This document shows positions 57,261-64,000 of a stretch of 64,000 nt of DNA, in pieces. Positions within the stretch are counted from its first letter, which is position 1. Each line of letters starts with the position of its first letter. A model generated the notes under the pieces. It did not search any database. It worked only from the letters and a program-made list of their open reading frames with translations, and was not told the DNA's origin. The stretch spans positions 1,488,001 through 1,552,000 of the forward strand of contig NZ_CP047950.1 of assembly GCF_014280075.1 (NCBI RefSeq), read 5' to 3'. Source of the stretch: Synechococcus sp. A15-62. Lineage in GTDB: Bacteria > Cyanobacteriota > Cyanobacteriia > PCC-6307 > Cyanobiaceae. A program made the position numbers and the translations under genes.

Positions 57261-57875
57261 ATGTTGAAAACGACCTACCAATACGAACAGACCGCAGCAC
57301 GGCTGGTGGTGGAAGGCTTTCCCGACCTCTCCGCAGGCCATTCCAATGAAGCAATCGGCATCCTGTCGTCCTGGCGGCTGCAGTTGATCGGAGCACCGGA
57401 ACTGGAAGGAAACCGTGATCACCTCGAGGCGCTGATGGCAGCGGTGATGCCCTATGCCAGACATCGCTTGTCCGGTGTGCGGCGCCGTTTTGGCCAGGAG
57501 AGCGGGTTTGTGAGCATCGCCCCGGATCAGACCAACCATCGGCTGGAACTGCGCAGCAGCCGAGAAGGCGTTGAGCCGTTGCAGCTCAGGCTCGATGACG
57601 CCGAACTGGCCGATCTGGTGCGTTGCCTCGATCGCTTGCGGCTCGACAACCGCGTCAAGCTCACCTGGACGTTCCCCGAGGACCGCCCTTTGAAGCGTCA
57701 AGAGATCGTCGATCGCGTTCCTCTGCAGAAACGCCTCGGACCACCCCTTCTGGCCGGGGTCGCCCTGGCATGCACCATCGCCACGGCATGGCTTGTTCCT
57801 CTGCCTCCGGAGACCAAGGAGACATCGCCGGCAGCAGCACCGGTGGACAAACCTGAAACGCAGGCCGACCGTTGA
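57261..57875 (+). CDS. DUF4335 family protein
   Basis: The 204-residue protein matches DUF4335: MLKTTYQYEQTAARLVVEGFPDLSAG, SSWRLQLIGAPELEGNRDHLEALMAAVMPYARHRLSGVRRRF, DDAELADLVRCLDRLRLDNRVKLTWTFP. It has a C-terminal hydrophobic helix (GPPLLAGVALACTIATAWLVPLP) and a polar tail, so it is probably membrane-anchored. It forms a unit with DUF3038; function unknown. Confidence 0.8.
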   Translation: MLKTTYQYEQTAARLVVEGFPDLSAGHSNEAIGILSSWRLQLIGAPELEGNRDHLEALMAAVMPYARHRLSGVRRRFGQESGFVSIAPDQTNHRLELRSSREGVEPLQLRLDDAELADLVRCLDRLRLDNRVKLTWTFPEDRPLKRQEIVDRVPLQKRLGPPLLAGVALACTIATAWLVPLPPETKETSPAAAPVDKPETQADR

Positions 57876-57934
57876 CGTGCAGGAAACACGCTTCAGAATC
57901 GCCGGAGTGACGGCACTCTGATCACACCGATGCC

Positions 57935-58303
57935 ATGAGGAAGGCGCGCCGTAACAGCAAACTCGACCAACGACGGGTCTTCCGCCCCCGCCGCCGCTTC
58001 CCCTATGGCGCCGTCCTTCGCCAACTGACAGTCGTCGTTCTGATGCTGGCTGCTGTCGCTGGCATCGCTGTGCTTCTGCACCAGTTGCCGCAGCAGGTCG
58101 ACATCATGCTGCTGCTGAGCAAGGCCATCGATGATCTGATCGGTGGTGTTCAGCAACTGCTGGAAGCCATGCTTGGGCTCGCCGCCATTGTGCTGATCAC
58201 GGCCATCGCGGTCCTGGCGGGCATCCTCCTGCTTGGTGCGCTCTGGAGGTTGATTCGCATTATCCGACTGGTGATCGCTCCTCCCGCCAAGGGCCGCCGC
58301 TAA
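57935..58303 (+). CDS. Small two-helix membrane protein, hypothetical
   Basis: The 122-residue protein has a very basic N-terminus (RKARRNSKLDQRRVFRPRRRF), then two or three hydrophobic helices (about residues 30-50 and 85-115) and a basic tail. No family is recognised. It overlaps the convergent EF-hand gene by four bases (58300-58303). Confidence 0.6.
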   Translation: MRKARRNSKLDQRRVFRPRRRFPYGAVLRQLTVVVLMLAAVAGIAVLLHQLPQQVDIMLLLSKAIDDLIGGVQQLLEAMLGLAAIVLITAIAVLAGILLLGALWRLIRIIRLVIAPPAKGRR

Positions 58304-58752
58304 CGCGGCGCCAGGGAGCGCTGATGGTTCCACAACTCCTGCAGGGTCACGGTTCCATCTCGATCACCATCCAAGACCTTAAAGTTGCGACTGATCCAGG
58401 GGATGCGCTTCGCTTCCTTTCGATCCAGGCGACGGTTCCGATCACGGTCGGCTTTCTTGAAATGCCGCTTCAGGCGCGGGCCGCTCGGGGATGAGTCCTG
58501 TAGACGCAAATCCTTCAGGAGGAGATAGGTGCGATTGTTCTGGCGTTTGAGCACCCGCCTCAGGGCACGTCGACCCTTCACTTCCGATGCATCCAATCGA
58601 CCGTCTCTGTTGACGTCCAAACGGATGAACAGGGTTTCCATCCTGGTGCTGTAAACACGCATGGTCTTGTCGCCCGGGGCGGCCTGCAACGCCATGGGGC
58701 TCAGCACCAAAGCCAACGGGCCGAGCACACGGAGGGCGTTTGGCGCAGTCAT
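58300..58752 (-). CDS. Secreted EF-hand protein
   Basis: The 150-residue protein has a signal peptide (residues 1-25, ending ALQA-A) and three EF-hand-like loops: DVNRDGRLDASE, DRDRNRRLDRKE and DGDRDGTVTLQE. The first and third have good calcium ligands; the middle loop is arginine-rich and likely weak. An extracytoplasmic calcium-binding role is inferred. Its C-terminus ends where the neighbouring membrane-protein gene ends. Confidence 0.82.
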   Translation of the reverse strand: MTAPNALRVLGPLALVLSPMALQAAPGDKTMRVYSTRMETLFIRLDVNRDGRLDASEVKGRRALRRVLKRQNNRTYLLLKDLRLQDSSPSGPRLKRHFKKADRDRNRRLDRKEAKRIPWISRNFKVLDGDRDGTVTLQELWNHQRSLAPR

Positions 58753-58888
58753 GCCACCAGCCTATGGAGCCTGAGCAGCTCTGACGATGACTGATGCATG
58801 ACCAGCGATTACTGAGCTGTGACTGGGTCCTACCGAGCAGGGACAGAGGCCAATCCGCTCAATACCATCAGCCCATCCGCAGATGGGC

Positions 58889-59614
58889 ATGGCCAGGGAC
58901 ACCATGATCTGGGTGGTGGACGACGACCCGGAGCTGAGAAAGATGGTCGGCACTTACTTGATCGACCAGGGCTACGACGTGCGCAGCCTCTGCGATGTGA
59001 AGCAATTCGAGGCACGTCTGGAATGCCAACGCCCAGATCTGGTGGTCCTTGATTTGATGCTTCCCGGCGACGACGGATTGACGGCACTGCGGAGGCTTCG
59101 GGATGCCGGTGATGATCTGCCCGTGGTGATGCTGACCGCGCGCGCCGATGGGGTTGATCGGATCATCGGCCTCGAACAGGGTGCCGATGACTACCTGGCC
59201 AAACCGTTCCTGCCCAGGGAACTGACGGCCCGAATAGAAGCCGTGCTCAGGCGGCGCAATGCCATGCCGGCGGGAACACCGGTGGAAGGTGGGGAATGCA
59301 TCCGCTTTGGCGACAACCAACTGGATCTCTCCGCCCGCACCTTGCTGCAGAACAACCAGCCGGTAGTGATCACCAGCGGTGAGTTCAGCCTTCTGGCCGC
59401 CTTTGTGCGTCATCCCCATCGCCCCCTCTCGCGGGAACGCCTGATTGAACTGGCCCGAGGCCCGGGGAGCGACACCGACAGCCGCAGCATGGACGTTCAG
59501 GTGTCGCGGGTGCGCAAGCTGGTGGAACCGGATCCAACCCGCCCGCGCTATGTGCAGACGGTTTGGGGCTATGGCTACGTGTTTGTACCAGATGGCACGC
59601 CGAGATCCCGCTGA
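58889..59614 (+). CDS. OmpR-family response regulator
   Basis: From MARDTMIWVVDDDPELRKMV the product is 241 residues. The receiver has the acidic pair near residues 10-13, the phospho-acceptor Asp55 in VVLDLMLPGDDG, and Lys105 in DYLAKPF. The C-terminal winged-helix domain has SRSMDVQVSRVRKLVEPDPTRPRYVQTVWGYGYVF. Receiver sequence (ADDYLAKPFLPRELTARIEAVLRR) is of the OmpR branch. It precedes its sensor kinase by one base. Confidence 0.93.
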   Translation: MARDTMIWVVDDDPELRKMVGTYLIDQGYDVRSLCDVKQFEARLECQRPDLVVLDLMLPGDDGLTALRRLRDAGDDLPVVMLTARADGVDRIIGLEQGADDYLAKPFLPRELTARIEAVLRRRNAMPAGTPVEGGECIRFGDNQLDLSARTLLQNNQPVVITSGEFSLLAAFVRHPHRPLSRERLIELARGPGSDTDSRSMDVQVSRVRKLVEPDPTRPRYVQTVWGYGYVFVPDGTPRSR

Positions 59615-59615
59615 G

Positions 59616-60941
59616 ATGCCTCGCCAACGGGGAGTGAGTAGAGATCTGGCTCGCTTCGGTGCCTGGGGAACGACCCTGCTGGCCTGTTGGATGCTGGCCC
59701 TGTTGCTGCTGCAGGCTCTGTTCGGCCGGCAACTGGAGCGAATTCAGACGCTGCAACTGGGGCGGGATCTGGCGTTGAACATCCGCCTCGCTGAATTGAC
59801 CCTGGAGCGTTATCCCCCTGCACTGATCAGCGAACTGACCGGTCTGGAACTTCAAGTAAGCGAACGACCAGCAGCTCCAGGTCGAGAAACGCAGGCCTCA
59901 GCCCAGCGGCGCCAGGAGCTAAGGCAGGTGCTCTGCTCTCGCCTCTCGTACTGCCGTGTGCTCCGGGCTGCCCCCAGCAGGGCAGGCACACCAGAGGTGT
60001 GGATTGAACTGTTCTCTCCGCTGGAACCGGTCTGGCTGCGCACCCCCCTGCCCATGGCGCGCGCCTGGCCGCCGCCACCAACACTGCTGCTGCTGGCCCT
60101 GGTGGGCGCTGTGGTGATGACCGGGGTGTTGTACCTGCTGGTGGATGTCGCCCGTCCTCTTCGCAAGCTTGAGGACGCGGTCTCGCGGGTGGGTGAAGAC
60201 ATCAACCGCGATCCTGTCCCCGAAGAAGGTTCAGCAGAAGTCCGCCGGATCTCCCGGCGCTTCAACGCAATGGTGCGCCGCCTGGCTGAGGGGGATAAAG
60301 AGCGCTCAACGATGCTGGCTGGCATCGCCCACGATCTGCGAGCACCCCTAACCCGGCTGCAGTTTCGTTTGTCGATACCGGAGCTGAACGCCGAGGAACG
60401 AACCCGCTGCCAAAGCGATCTGGAGGCTTTGGAGCGCATTACAGGCCAGTTTCTGCTGTACGCCGGAGGCGGTGAACGGGAGGAGTGCGTTGCCTGTCCG
60501 TTGGATCAGTGGCTGGCTGAAACCGTGGCAGGGCACCCGAAGGACCAACTGGAGCTCGAGCTCAGTCCGATCCATTTACGGATTCGACCGGTTGCCCTCG
60601 GCCGCGCGGTGAGCAACCTGATCGACAACGCCTTCAGCCATGGCACCGCACCGGTTGTCGTTCGGCTGCGCAAACAAGGCGCTGAGGTCGCCATTGAAGT
60701 GTGGGACCAGGGGCAGGGAATACCCACCAACGCCTGGGAACGGGCCCTGCAACCTTTTCAGCGCCTGGATTCAGCACGAGGGCGTCAAGGCCATTGCGGC
60801 CTGGGGCTGGCGATCGTGAACCATGTGGTTCGCAACCATGCCGGACGGCTCAGTTTTCGCCAGGGGAACGGCGATCCAGGCCGCTTTGCCGTGATCATCA
60901 ACCTTCCACTAAGTGAGACGAAAGAGCCAGACATTCCGTAA
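59616..60941 (+). CDS. Sensor histidine kinase (EnvZ-like)
   Basis: From MPRQRGVSRD the product is 441 residues. Two membrane helices (about residues 15-38 and 154-176) flank a periplasmic sensor region. A HAMP linker (RPLRKLEDAVSRVGEDINRD) is followed by the phospho-accepting H-box GIAHDLRAPLTRLQF with His239, N-box NLIDNAFSHG, G-box VWDQGQGIP and GHCGLGLAIVNHVV. This is the EnvZ/OmpR-type pair. The stimulus is unknown. The kinase ATG follows the response-regulator stop by one base; a start at 59592 is possible. Confidence 0.93.
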   Translation: MPRQRGVSRDLARFGAWGTTLLACWMLALLLLQALFGRQLERIQTLQLGRDLALNIRLAELTLERYPPALISELTGLELQVSERPAAPGRETQASAQRRQELRQVLCSRLSYCRVLRAAPSRAGTPEVWIELFSPLEPVWLRTPLPMARAWPPPPTLLLLALVGAVVMTGVLYLLVDVARPLRKLEDAVSRVGEDINRDPVPEEGSAEVRRISRRFNAMVRRLAEGDKERSTMLAGIAHDLRAPLTRLQFRLSIPELNAEERTRCQSDLEALERITGQFLLYAGGGEREECVACPLDQWLAETVAGHPKDQLELELSPIHLRIRPVALGRAVSNLIDNAFSHGTAPVVVRLRKQGAEVAIEVWDQGQGIPTNAWERALQPFQRLDSARGRQGHCGLGLAIVNHVVRNHAGRLSFRQGNGDPGRFAVIINLPLSETKEPDIP

Positions 60942-60967
60942 AAACCCAGTTTGGATCCTGCCCTCAG

Positions 60968-61924
60968 ATGGCATCACTGGAAGAACTGAACTGGCGATCC
61001 ACCTCAAGCATGAGCCAGTCCAGCGACCACGACATGACAGCCGTTCTCGAGGCCATCGATCACTACAGCGATGGCGATGTCGACCGGCCGCAGGAAATCA
61101 TGGTAGAACTGCAAGTGGGGTTTTCCAACAAGCACAAACGGCTGAATAAAAAGGTCTACGAAAAAGAGCTGGCCAAACTCCAGACAGAACTGGTCAAAAT
61201 GCAGTACTGGGTGAAAGCCACCGGCTTTCGCATAATCATCCTGTTTGAAGGGCGAGACGCCGCAGGCAAGGGAGGATCGATCAAACGGCTGACGGAACCC
61301 TTGAACCCAAGGGGATGTCGGGTGGTGGCCCTGGGCACGCCTTCAGAACATCAGAAAAGCCAGTGGTACTTCCAGCGCTATGTGGAGCATTTTCCAAGTG
61401 CTGGAGAAATCGTTATTTTTGACCGGAGCTGGTACAACCGCGCCGGTGTGGAAAAGGTGATGGGCTTCGCGACACGCGAACAGGTGGAGCAGTTTTATGT
61501 GTCATGTCCACAGTTTGAGCAGATGCTGGTGCAGGACGGAATCCTGCTGCTCAAATACTGGTTCTCCATCAACGATGACGAACAGGAGAAGCGTTTCCAG
61601 GAACGCATCGATAACGAAGAGCGTCGCTGGAAGATGAGTCCGATGGACATCGAGTCACGCAACCGCTGGGTGGAGTACTCGAAAGCGAAGGACACCATGT
61701 TTGCCAAGACGCACATCCCGGAAGCTCCATGGTTCACCGTGGAGGCCAATGACAAGCGCCGCGCCCGCCTGAATTGCCTGCGTCACATTCTCAGCAAGGT
61801 GCCCTATGAAGACATGACGCCGCCACCCATCAAGATGGCCAAGCGCCCAAAGCAAGGAAGCTACAAACGGCCTCCTTTTAACGAGCAATTCTTTGTTCCC
61901 AACAACTATCCCTACAATGACTAA
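60968..61924 (+). CDS. ppk2: Polyphosphate kinase 2 (PPK2)
   Basis: The 318-residue protein has Walker A GRDAAGKGGSIKRL near residue 98, the lid block DRSWYNRAGVEKVMGF, and SPMDIESRNRWVEYSKAKDTMFAKTHIPEAPWFTVEANDKRRARLNCL, as in class I PPK2. It uses polyphosphate to phosphorylate nucleoside diphosphates or the reverse. It follows the two-component genes by 26 bases but transcriptional linkage is unproven. ATG 61010 (MSQSSDHD) is an alternative start. Confidence 0.92.
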   Translation: MASLEELNWRSTSSMSQSSDHDMTAVLEAIDHYSDGDVDRPQEIMVELQVGFSNKHKRLNKKVYEKELAKLQTELVKMQYWVKATGFRIIILFEGRDAAGKGGSIKRLTEPLNPRGCRVVALGTPSEHQKSQWYFQRYVEHFPSAGEIVIFDRSWYNRAGVEKVMGFATREQVEQFYVSCPQFEQMLVQDGILLLKYWFSINDDEQEKRFQERIDNEERRWKMSPMDIESRNRWVEYSKAKDTMFAKTHIPEAPWFTVEANDKRRARLNCLRHILSKVPYEDMTPPPIKMAKRPKQGSYKRPPFNEQFFVPNNYPYND

Positions 61925-62043
61925 ACAAGCGACTCCACCATAAAAGATTGGTTCTTGAGGCTGATCAACCCATCGATCCGACTCCCTCAGACAGACCGAT
62001 GGGCTCGACCAGGCTGAAGCGACTGAAATCCATACACGTCAAA

Positions 62044-62355
62044 TCAATACACAAACCAACAGAACAAATAGATCAAGAGTGACAAGCCAAAGATCAACAT
62101 CCCGATTGAGGTTTTTATTCGCATCCACTTTTTGTCCCACTTGTAGGGAGCCATCACCACGATCGTAAAAAATGTCAAAGCGGCATACACAACCAAGGTG
62201 TGCTTCGGATGCTCCTTGGCCACCAACATGCTCACTCCATGCCAGAAGAATGTGAGCATCGAGGCATAGGACGAAATCGCTCCGAGGTTGTAAAGCAACT
62301 CTTTGCGCTTTTTAAGTTGACCACCAATCGTTTTCTGAAGGCCCATCAGGGACAT
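62044..62355 (-). CDS. Small three-helix membrane protein, hypothetical
   Basis: The 103-residue protein has a Lys-rich N-terminus, then three hydrophobic helices (about residues 28-46, 52-70 and 82-102): SSYASMLTFFWHGVSMLVA, TLVVYAALTFFTIVVMAPY and TSIGMLIFGLSLLIYLFCWFV. A short basic loop (KWDKKWMRIK) separates the last two. No family recognised. The flanks (61925-62043 and 62356-62466) hold nothing recognised. Confidence 0.6.
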   Translation of the reverse strand: MSLMGLQKTIGGQLKKRKELLYNLGAISSYASMLTFFWHGVSMLVAKEHPKHTLVVYAALTFFTIVVMAPYKWDKKWMRIKTSIGMLIFGLSLLIYLFCWFVY

Positions 62356-62466
62356 CCAAGGGATGAGAACTTCAACTTAGCGATTCGATCTTGTTATTCA
62401 CATTCCAAGAAGTACTGGGCATGTGATCTGAAGCGGACTTGAGTCCAGACAGCAGCACGCTTTAAG

Positions 62467-62730
62467 GTGATCGACCATCCAGCTCAGCAGGCTTTGCTCG
62501 GTTCCTGGCAAGTCTTAATGCGGTGTATCGCCAGCGCACTGTTCCTGGTGGCCCATGGTCTGCTGGTGCTGGAGCACATCACCATTGGAACGGCGCTGCA
62601 TGGGATTGCGGAGTTGTTCCTTGCCCCCTGGGCCATCCGCCACAAAGCCTGGGACATCATCGTTATCGGGCTGATTTTCTGCGTCTTCGACCTGTGGGGA
62701 ACGCTGCGCTTGACCGGAGTGTTGGTTTAA
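62467..62730 (+). CDS. Small membrane protein, hypothetical
   Basis: The GTG-start frame encodes 87 residues; ATG 62518 (MRCIASALFLVAHG) is an alternative that removes 17 polar residues. Two hydrophobic segments (LFLVAHGLLVLEHITIGTAL, DIIVIGLIFCVFDLWGTL) with His and Glu inside the membrane part. No family recognised. It ends 6 bases before the convergent micro-gene at 62737. Confidence 0.55.
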   Translation: MIDHPAQQALLGSWQVLMRCIASALFLVAHGLLVLEHITIGTALHGIAELFLAPWAIRHKAWDIIVIGLIFCVFDLWGTLRLTGVLV

Positions 62731-62736
62731 CGCCCC

Positions 62737-62847
62737 TCAACCACTGAGTCGCTGGGACCAGAAACCAAAGAGCTGCCACGACGACCAGAGGAACATTCCA
62801 AGGAAGACCCAGTTGAGCCAGGCGGGACGTCGGTCGTTTTCAAACAT
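62737..62847 (-). CDS. Predicted 36-residue tryptophan-rich single-helix membrane protein
   Basis: The minus-strand frame from ATG 62847 to TGA 62739-62737 encodes 36 residues: a charged N-terminus MFENDRRPAWLNW, a hydrophobic VFLGMFLWSSWQLFGFW helix and a short polar end SQRLSG. Five Trp in 36 residues and positive-inside charge placement suggest a real single-span protein. It is too short for ordinary gene calling. The longer overlapping frame at 62727-62951 in another phase looks less protein-like. No family recognised. Confidence 0.45.
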   Translation of the reverse strand: MFENDRRPAWLNWVFLGMFLWSSWQLFGFWSQRLSG

Positions 62848-62895
62848 CCCTTGGAGAGCGGAAGGCGATATCTGACCTTATCGGTGCAACCCGGA

Positions 62896-63141
62896 TCACT
62901 TCGCCGAGGAACTCCAATCGGCCGAACGAAACGACACATTGGCGCCACCACTGCGTTTGAGATCGTGCATGCCCTCCAGTTGGTTGTACACCGAAAGCAG
63001 CTGCCGGCGCATGTGGTCGGTATGGGGCAGATCAGCGATCAAACGCAGCACATCCTCCAAGGATCGTTTGGCGTCAATGACCAAACGACAATCGGGGCTG
63101 CCAGGTTCGTCACGCATCAGTTCAAATACGAATGCATCCAT
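62896..63141 (-). CDS. Hypothetical small soluble protein
   Basis: The 81-residue product contains DAFVFELMRDEPGSPDCRLVIDAKRSLEDVLRLIADLPHTDHMRRQLLSVYNQLEGMHDL, which looks like a folded alpha/beta domain, then a polar tail. No motif is recognised. It precedes the 36-residue gene by 48 bases on the same strand and follows the transporter gene by about 105 bases. Confidence 0.55.
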   Translation of the reverse strand: MDAFVFELMRDEPGSPDCRLVIDAKRSLEDVLRLIADLPHTDHMRRQLLSVYNQLEGMHDLKRSGGANVSFRSADWSSSAK

Positions 63142-63246
63142 TCAGCAGAAAATCCCTGTTCGCGGGTGTCTGAATGCCTACCAACTCAGCGATATTCAGC
63201 AGAAATTCAGAGTTTGACCCCGCCCTGCGCATCGCCCATGCCTTGA

Positions 63247-64000
63247 TCAAGTGGCGTTCCGCACAGCCGGCAGCCTGAGGCTGCTGAGCCAGGACAACAC
63301 CACCAGCAGGGATGAAGCCCAGAGACAGGCCTGCATACCAGCGGCTTCGGTTTTGCCGAGCATGAACACCGCCCCCGAGAGCAAGGTTCCTACCAAGCGC
63401 CCTGCAGCATTGGCCATGTAGTAGAAGCCCACGTTGAGGCTGACGCTCTCGGCATCGGTGTAAGCCAGCACCATGTAGGAGTGGATCGATGAATTCATCG
63501 CGAACACCACCCCAAAGGCGGCAAGGCCTGCGGTGATGGCGACCGACACATCCACCTGGCGCCACAGCGCCACAGCGATCAGGGCGGGAATGGAGGTGAG
63601 CAGAGCACTCCAGAACTGCACCGCAGACACTCCCAGGGACGTGGTCCGCCCCCAGAGTCGTCTCAGGCCAGGCGCTGATCCCTGGACGATGCCGTAGCAA
63701 ATCACCCACAGACCGAGAAAACCGCCGATCTCCCAGAAACTCCAGCCCAAAGAAGCCTCGAGAAACACCGGCAAGGCCACCACGAACCAGACATCCCGGG
63801 CACCAAACAAAAAGAAGCGCGCCAGAGACAGCACGTTGATGCCCTGGGATTTGGAGAACAGCGACGAAAAGGCCGGCTTGGACTTCATCTTTCCGATCTC
63901 CCCGGGCAGCACCAAGGTGAGCAGGAAGGCGAGGGTGAGGCCTGCCGCCATCCAGCCCACGGCAGCATTGAAGCCAAAGGCGGTCAGCAGCACCCCACCG
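63247..64000 (-). CDS. arsJ: MFS transporter, probable organoarsenical efflux ArsJ (partial, N-terminus beyond right edge)
   Basis: The frame is open at the right edge and encodes the last 250 residues or so. It has about seven hydrophobic helices. The segment SLARFFLFGARDVWFVVALP, then FLEASLGWSFWEIGGFLGLWVICYGIVQG and GFYYMANAAGRLVGTLLSG, matches the pattern I associate with ArsJ, the exporter of 1-arseno-3-phosphoglycerate. ArsJ genes usually sit beside a GAPDH gene; that gene would lie outside the window. A general MFS transporter cannot be ruled out. Confidence 0.7.
   Translation of the reverse strand, partial: GGVLLTAFGFNAAVGWMAAGLTLAFLLTLVLPGEIGKMKSKPAFSSLFSKSQGINVLSLARFFLFGARDVWFVVALPVFLEASLGWSFWEIGGFLGLWVICYGIVQGSAPGLRRLWGRTTSLGVSAVQFWSALLTSIPALIAVALWRQVDVSVAITAGLAAFGVVFAMNSSIHSYMVLAYTDAESVSLNVGFYYMANAAGRLVGTLLSGAVFMLGKTEAAGMQACLWASSLLVVLSWLSSLRLPAVRNAT

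Noticed and set aside
62727-62951. 74-codon minus-strand frame overlapping the Trp-rich micro-gene
   Set aside because: It is Arg/Ser/Pro-rich and looks like a shadow; the 36-residue frame in another phase has clear membrane-helix character.

Overview
The window is a dense stretch of a GC-rich cyanobacterial chromosome. It most resembles marine Synechococcus (sub-cluster 5 type picocyanobacteria). Indicators seen here are magnesium chelatase ChlH, a high-light-inducible protein (HLIP), a cyAbrB regulator, glucosylglycerol-phosphate phosphatase StpA, CGLD27, a pheophorbide-oxygenase-like Rieske protein, and many small families restricted to cyanobacteria (DUF3721, DUF3764, DUF2811, DUF3318, DUF3386, DUF2949, DUF3038, DUF4335). 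Gene density is above 90%, and many neighbours overlap by 1-4 bases. The organism assignment is inferred from gene content; no marker such as 16S rRNA is present.

Layout. 1-1.7 kb: the end of a probable integrated element, with a RepA/RecA-like ATPase running off the left edge, an excisionase-like protein and one unknown gene, bounded by a perfect 11-bp palindrome at 1738-1766. 1.8-9.5 kb: housekeeping and small accessory genes, namely a histone-deacetylase-fold protein, PPOX flavoprotein, PiT-like permease, L,D-transpeptidase-like protein, 2OG-Fe(II) oxygenase, metallophosphoesterase, a Fur-family regulator, and a two-gene unit encoding DUF3721 proteins, one with a striking glycine pentad repeat. 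9.5-13.3 kb: ArsS radical SAM enzyme, StpA and a Rieske oxygenase. 14-22 kb: GST, then a rightward run of a dehydrogenase-like protein, a sugar-kinase-like protein, a DOMON-like protein, a lytic transglycosylase, an unknown gene, MetY and MetA. 22-25 kb: DUF723-like protein divergent from AlkB, AEC transporter, cyAbrB. 25.3-29 kb: a polar amino-acid ABC transporter operon. 29-35.6 kb: an interrupted secreted protein, SulP permease, FAD oxidase, CbiX, an intergenic region with two DnaA boxes, and a GMC oxidoreductase. 35.7 kb: initiator tRNA.

35.8-44 kb: asparaginase, CGLD27, RsfS, DUF3318, CarB, DUF3386 and an AGCS symporter. 44-48.7 kb: ABC exporter, S4 protein, TpiA, FolP and a GT60-like GlcNAc-transferase. 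48.8-52.8 kb: chlH. 52.9-58.8 kb: DapB, HLIP with an HLR1-like site, UbiH-like monooxygenase, Apt, DUF3038-DUF4335 and an EF-hand protein. 58.9-62 kb: an OmpR/EnvZ-type two-component pair and PPK2. 62-64 kb: small membrane proteins and a truncated MFS transporter resembling ArsJ.

The genes work together in a few recognisable groups: sulfur assimilation into methionine (metY-metA), amino-acid uptake, arsenic metabolism at two separate loci (arsS and arsJ-like), chlorophyll synthesis and photoprotection (chlH, HLIP), compatible-solute synthesis (stpA), and phosphate or polyphosphate handling (PiT-like, PPK2).
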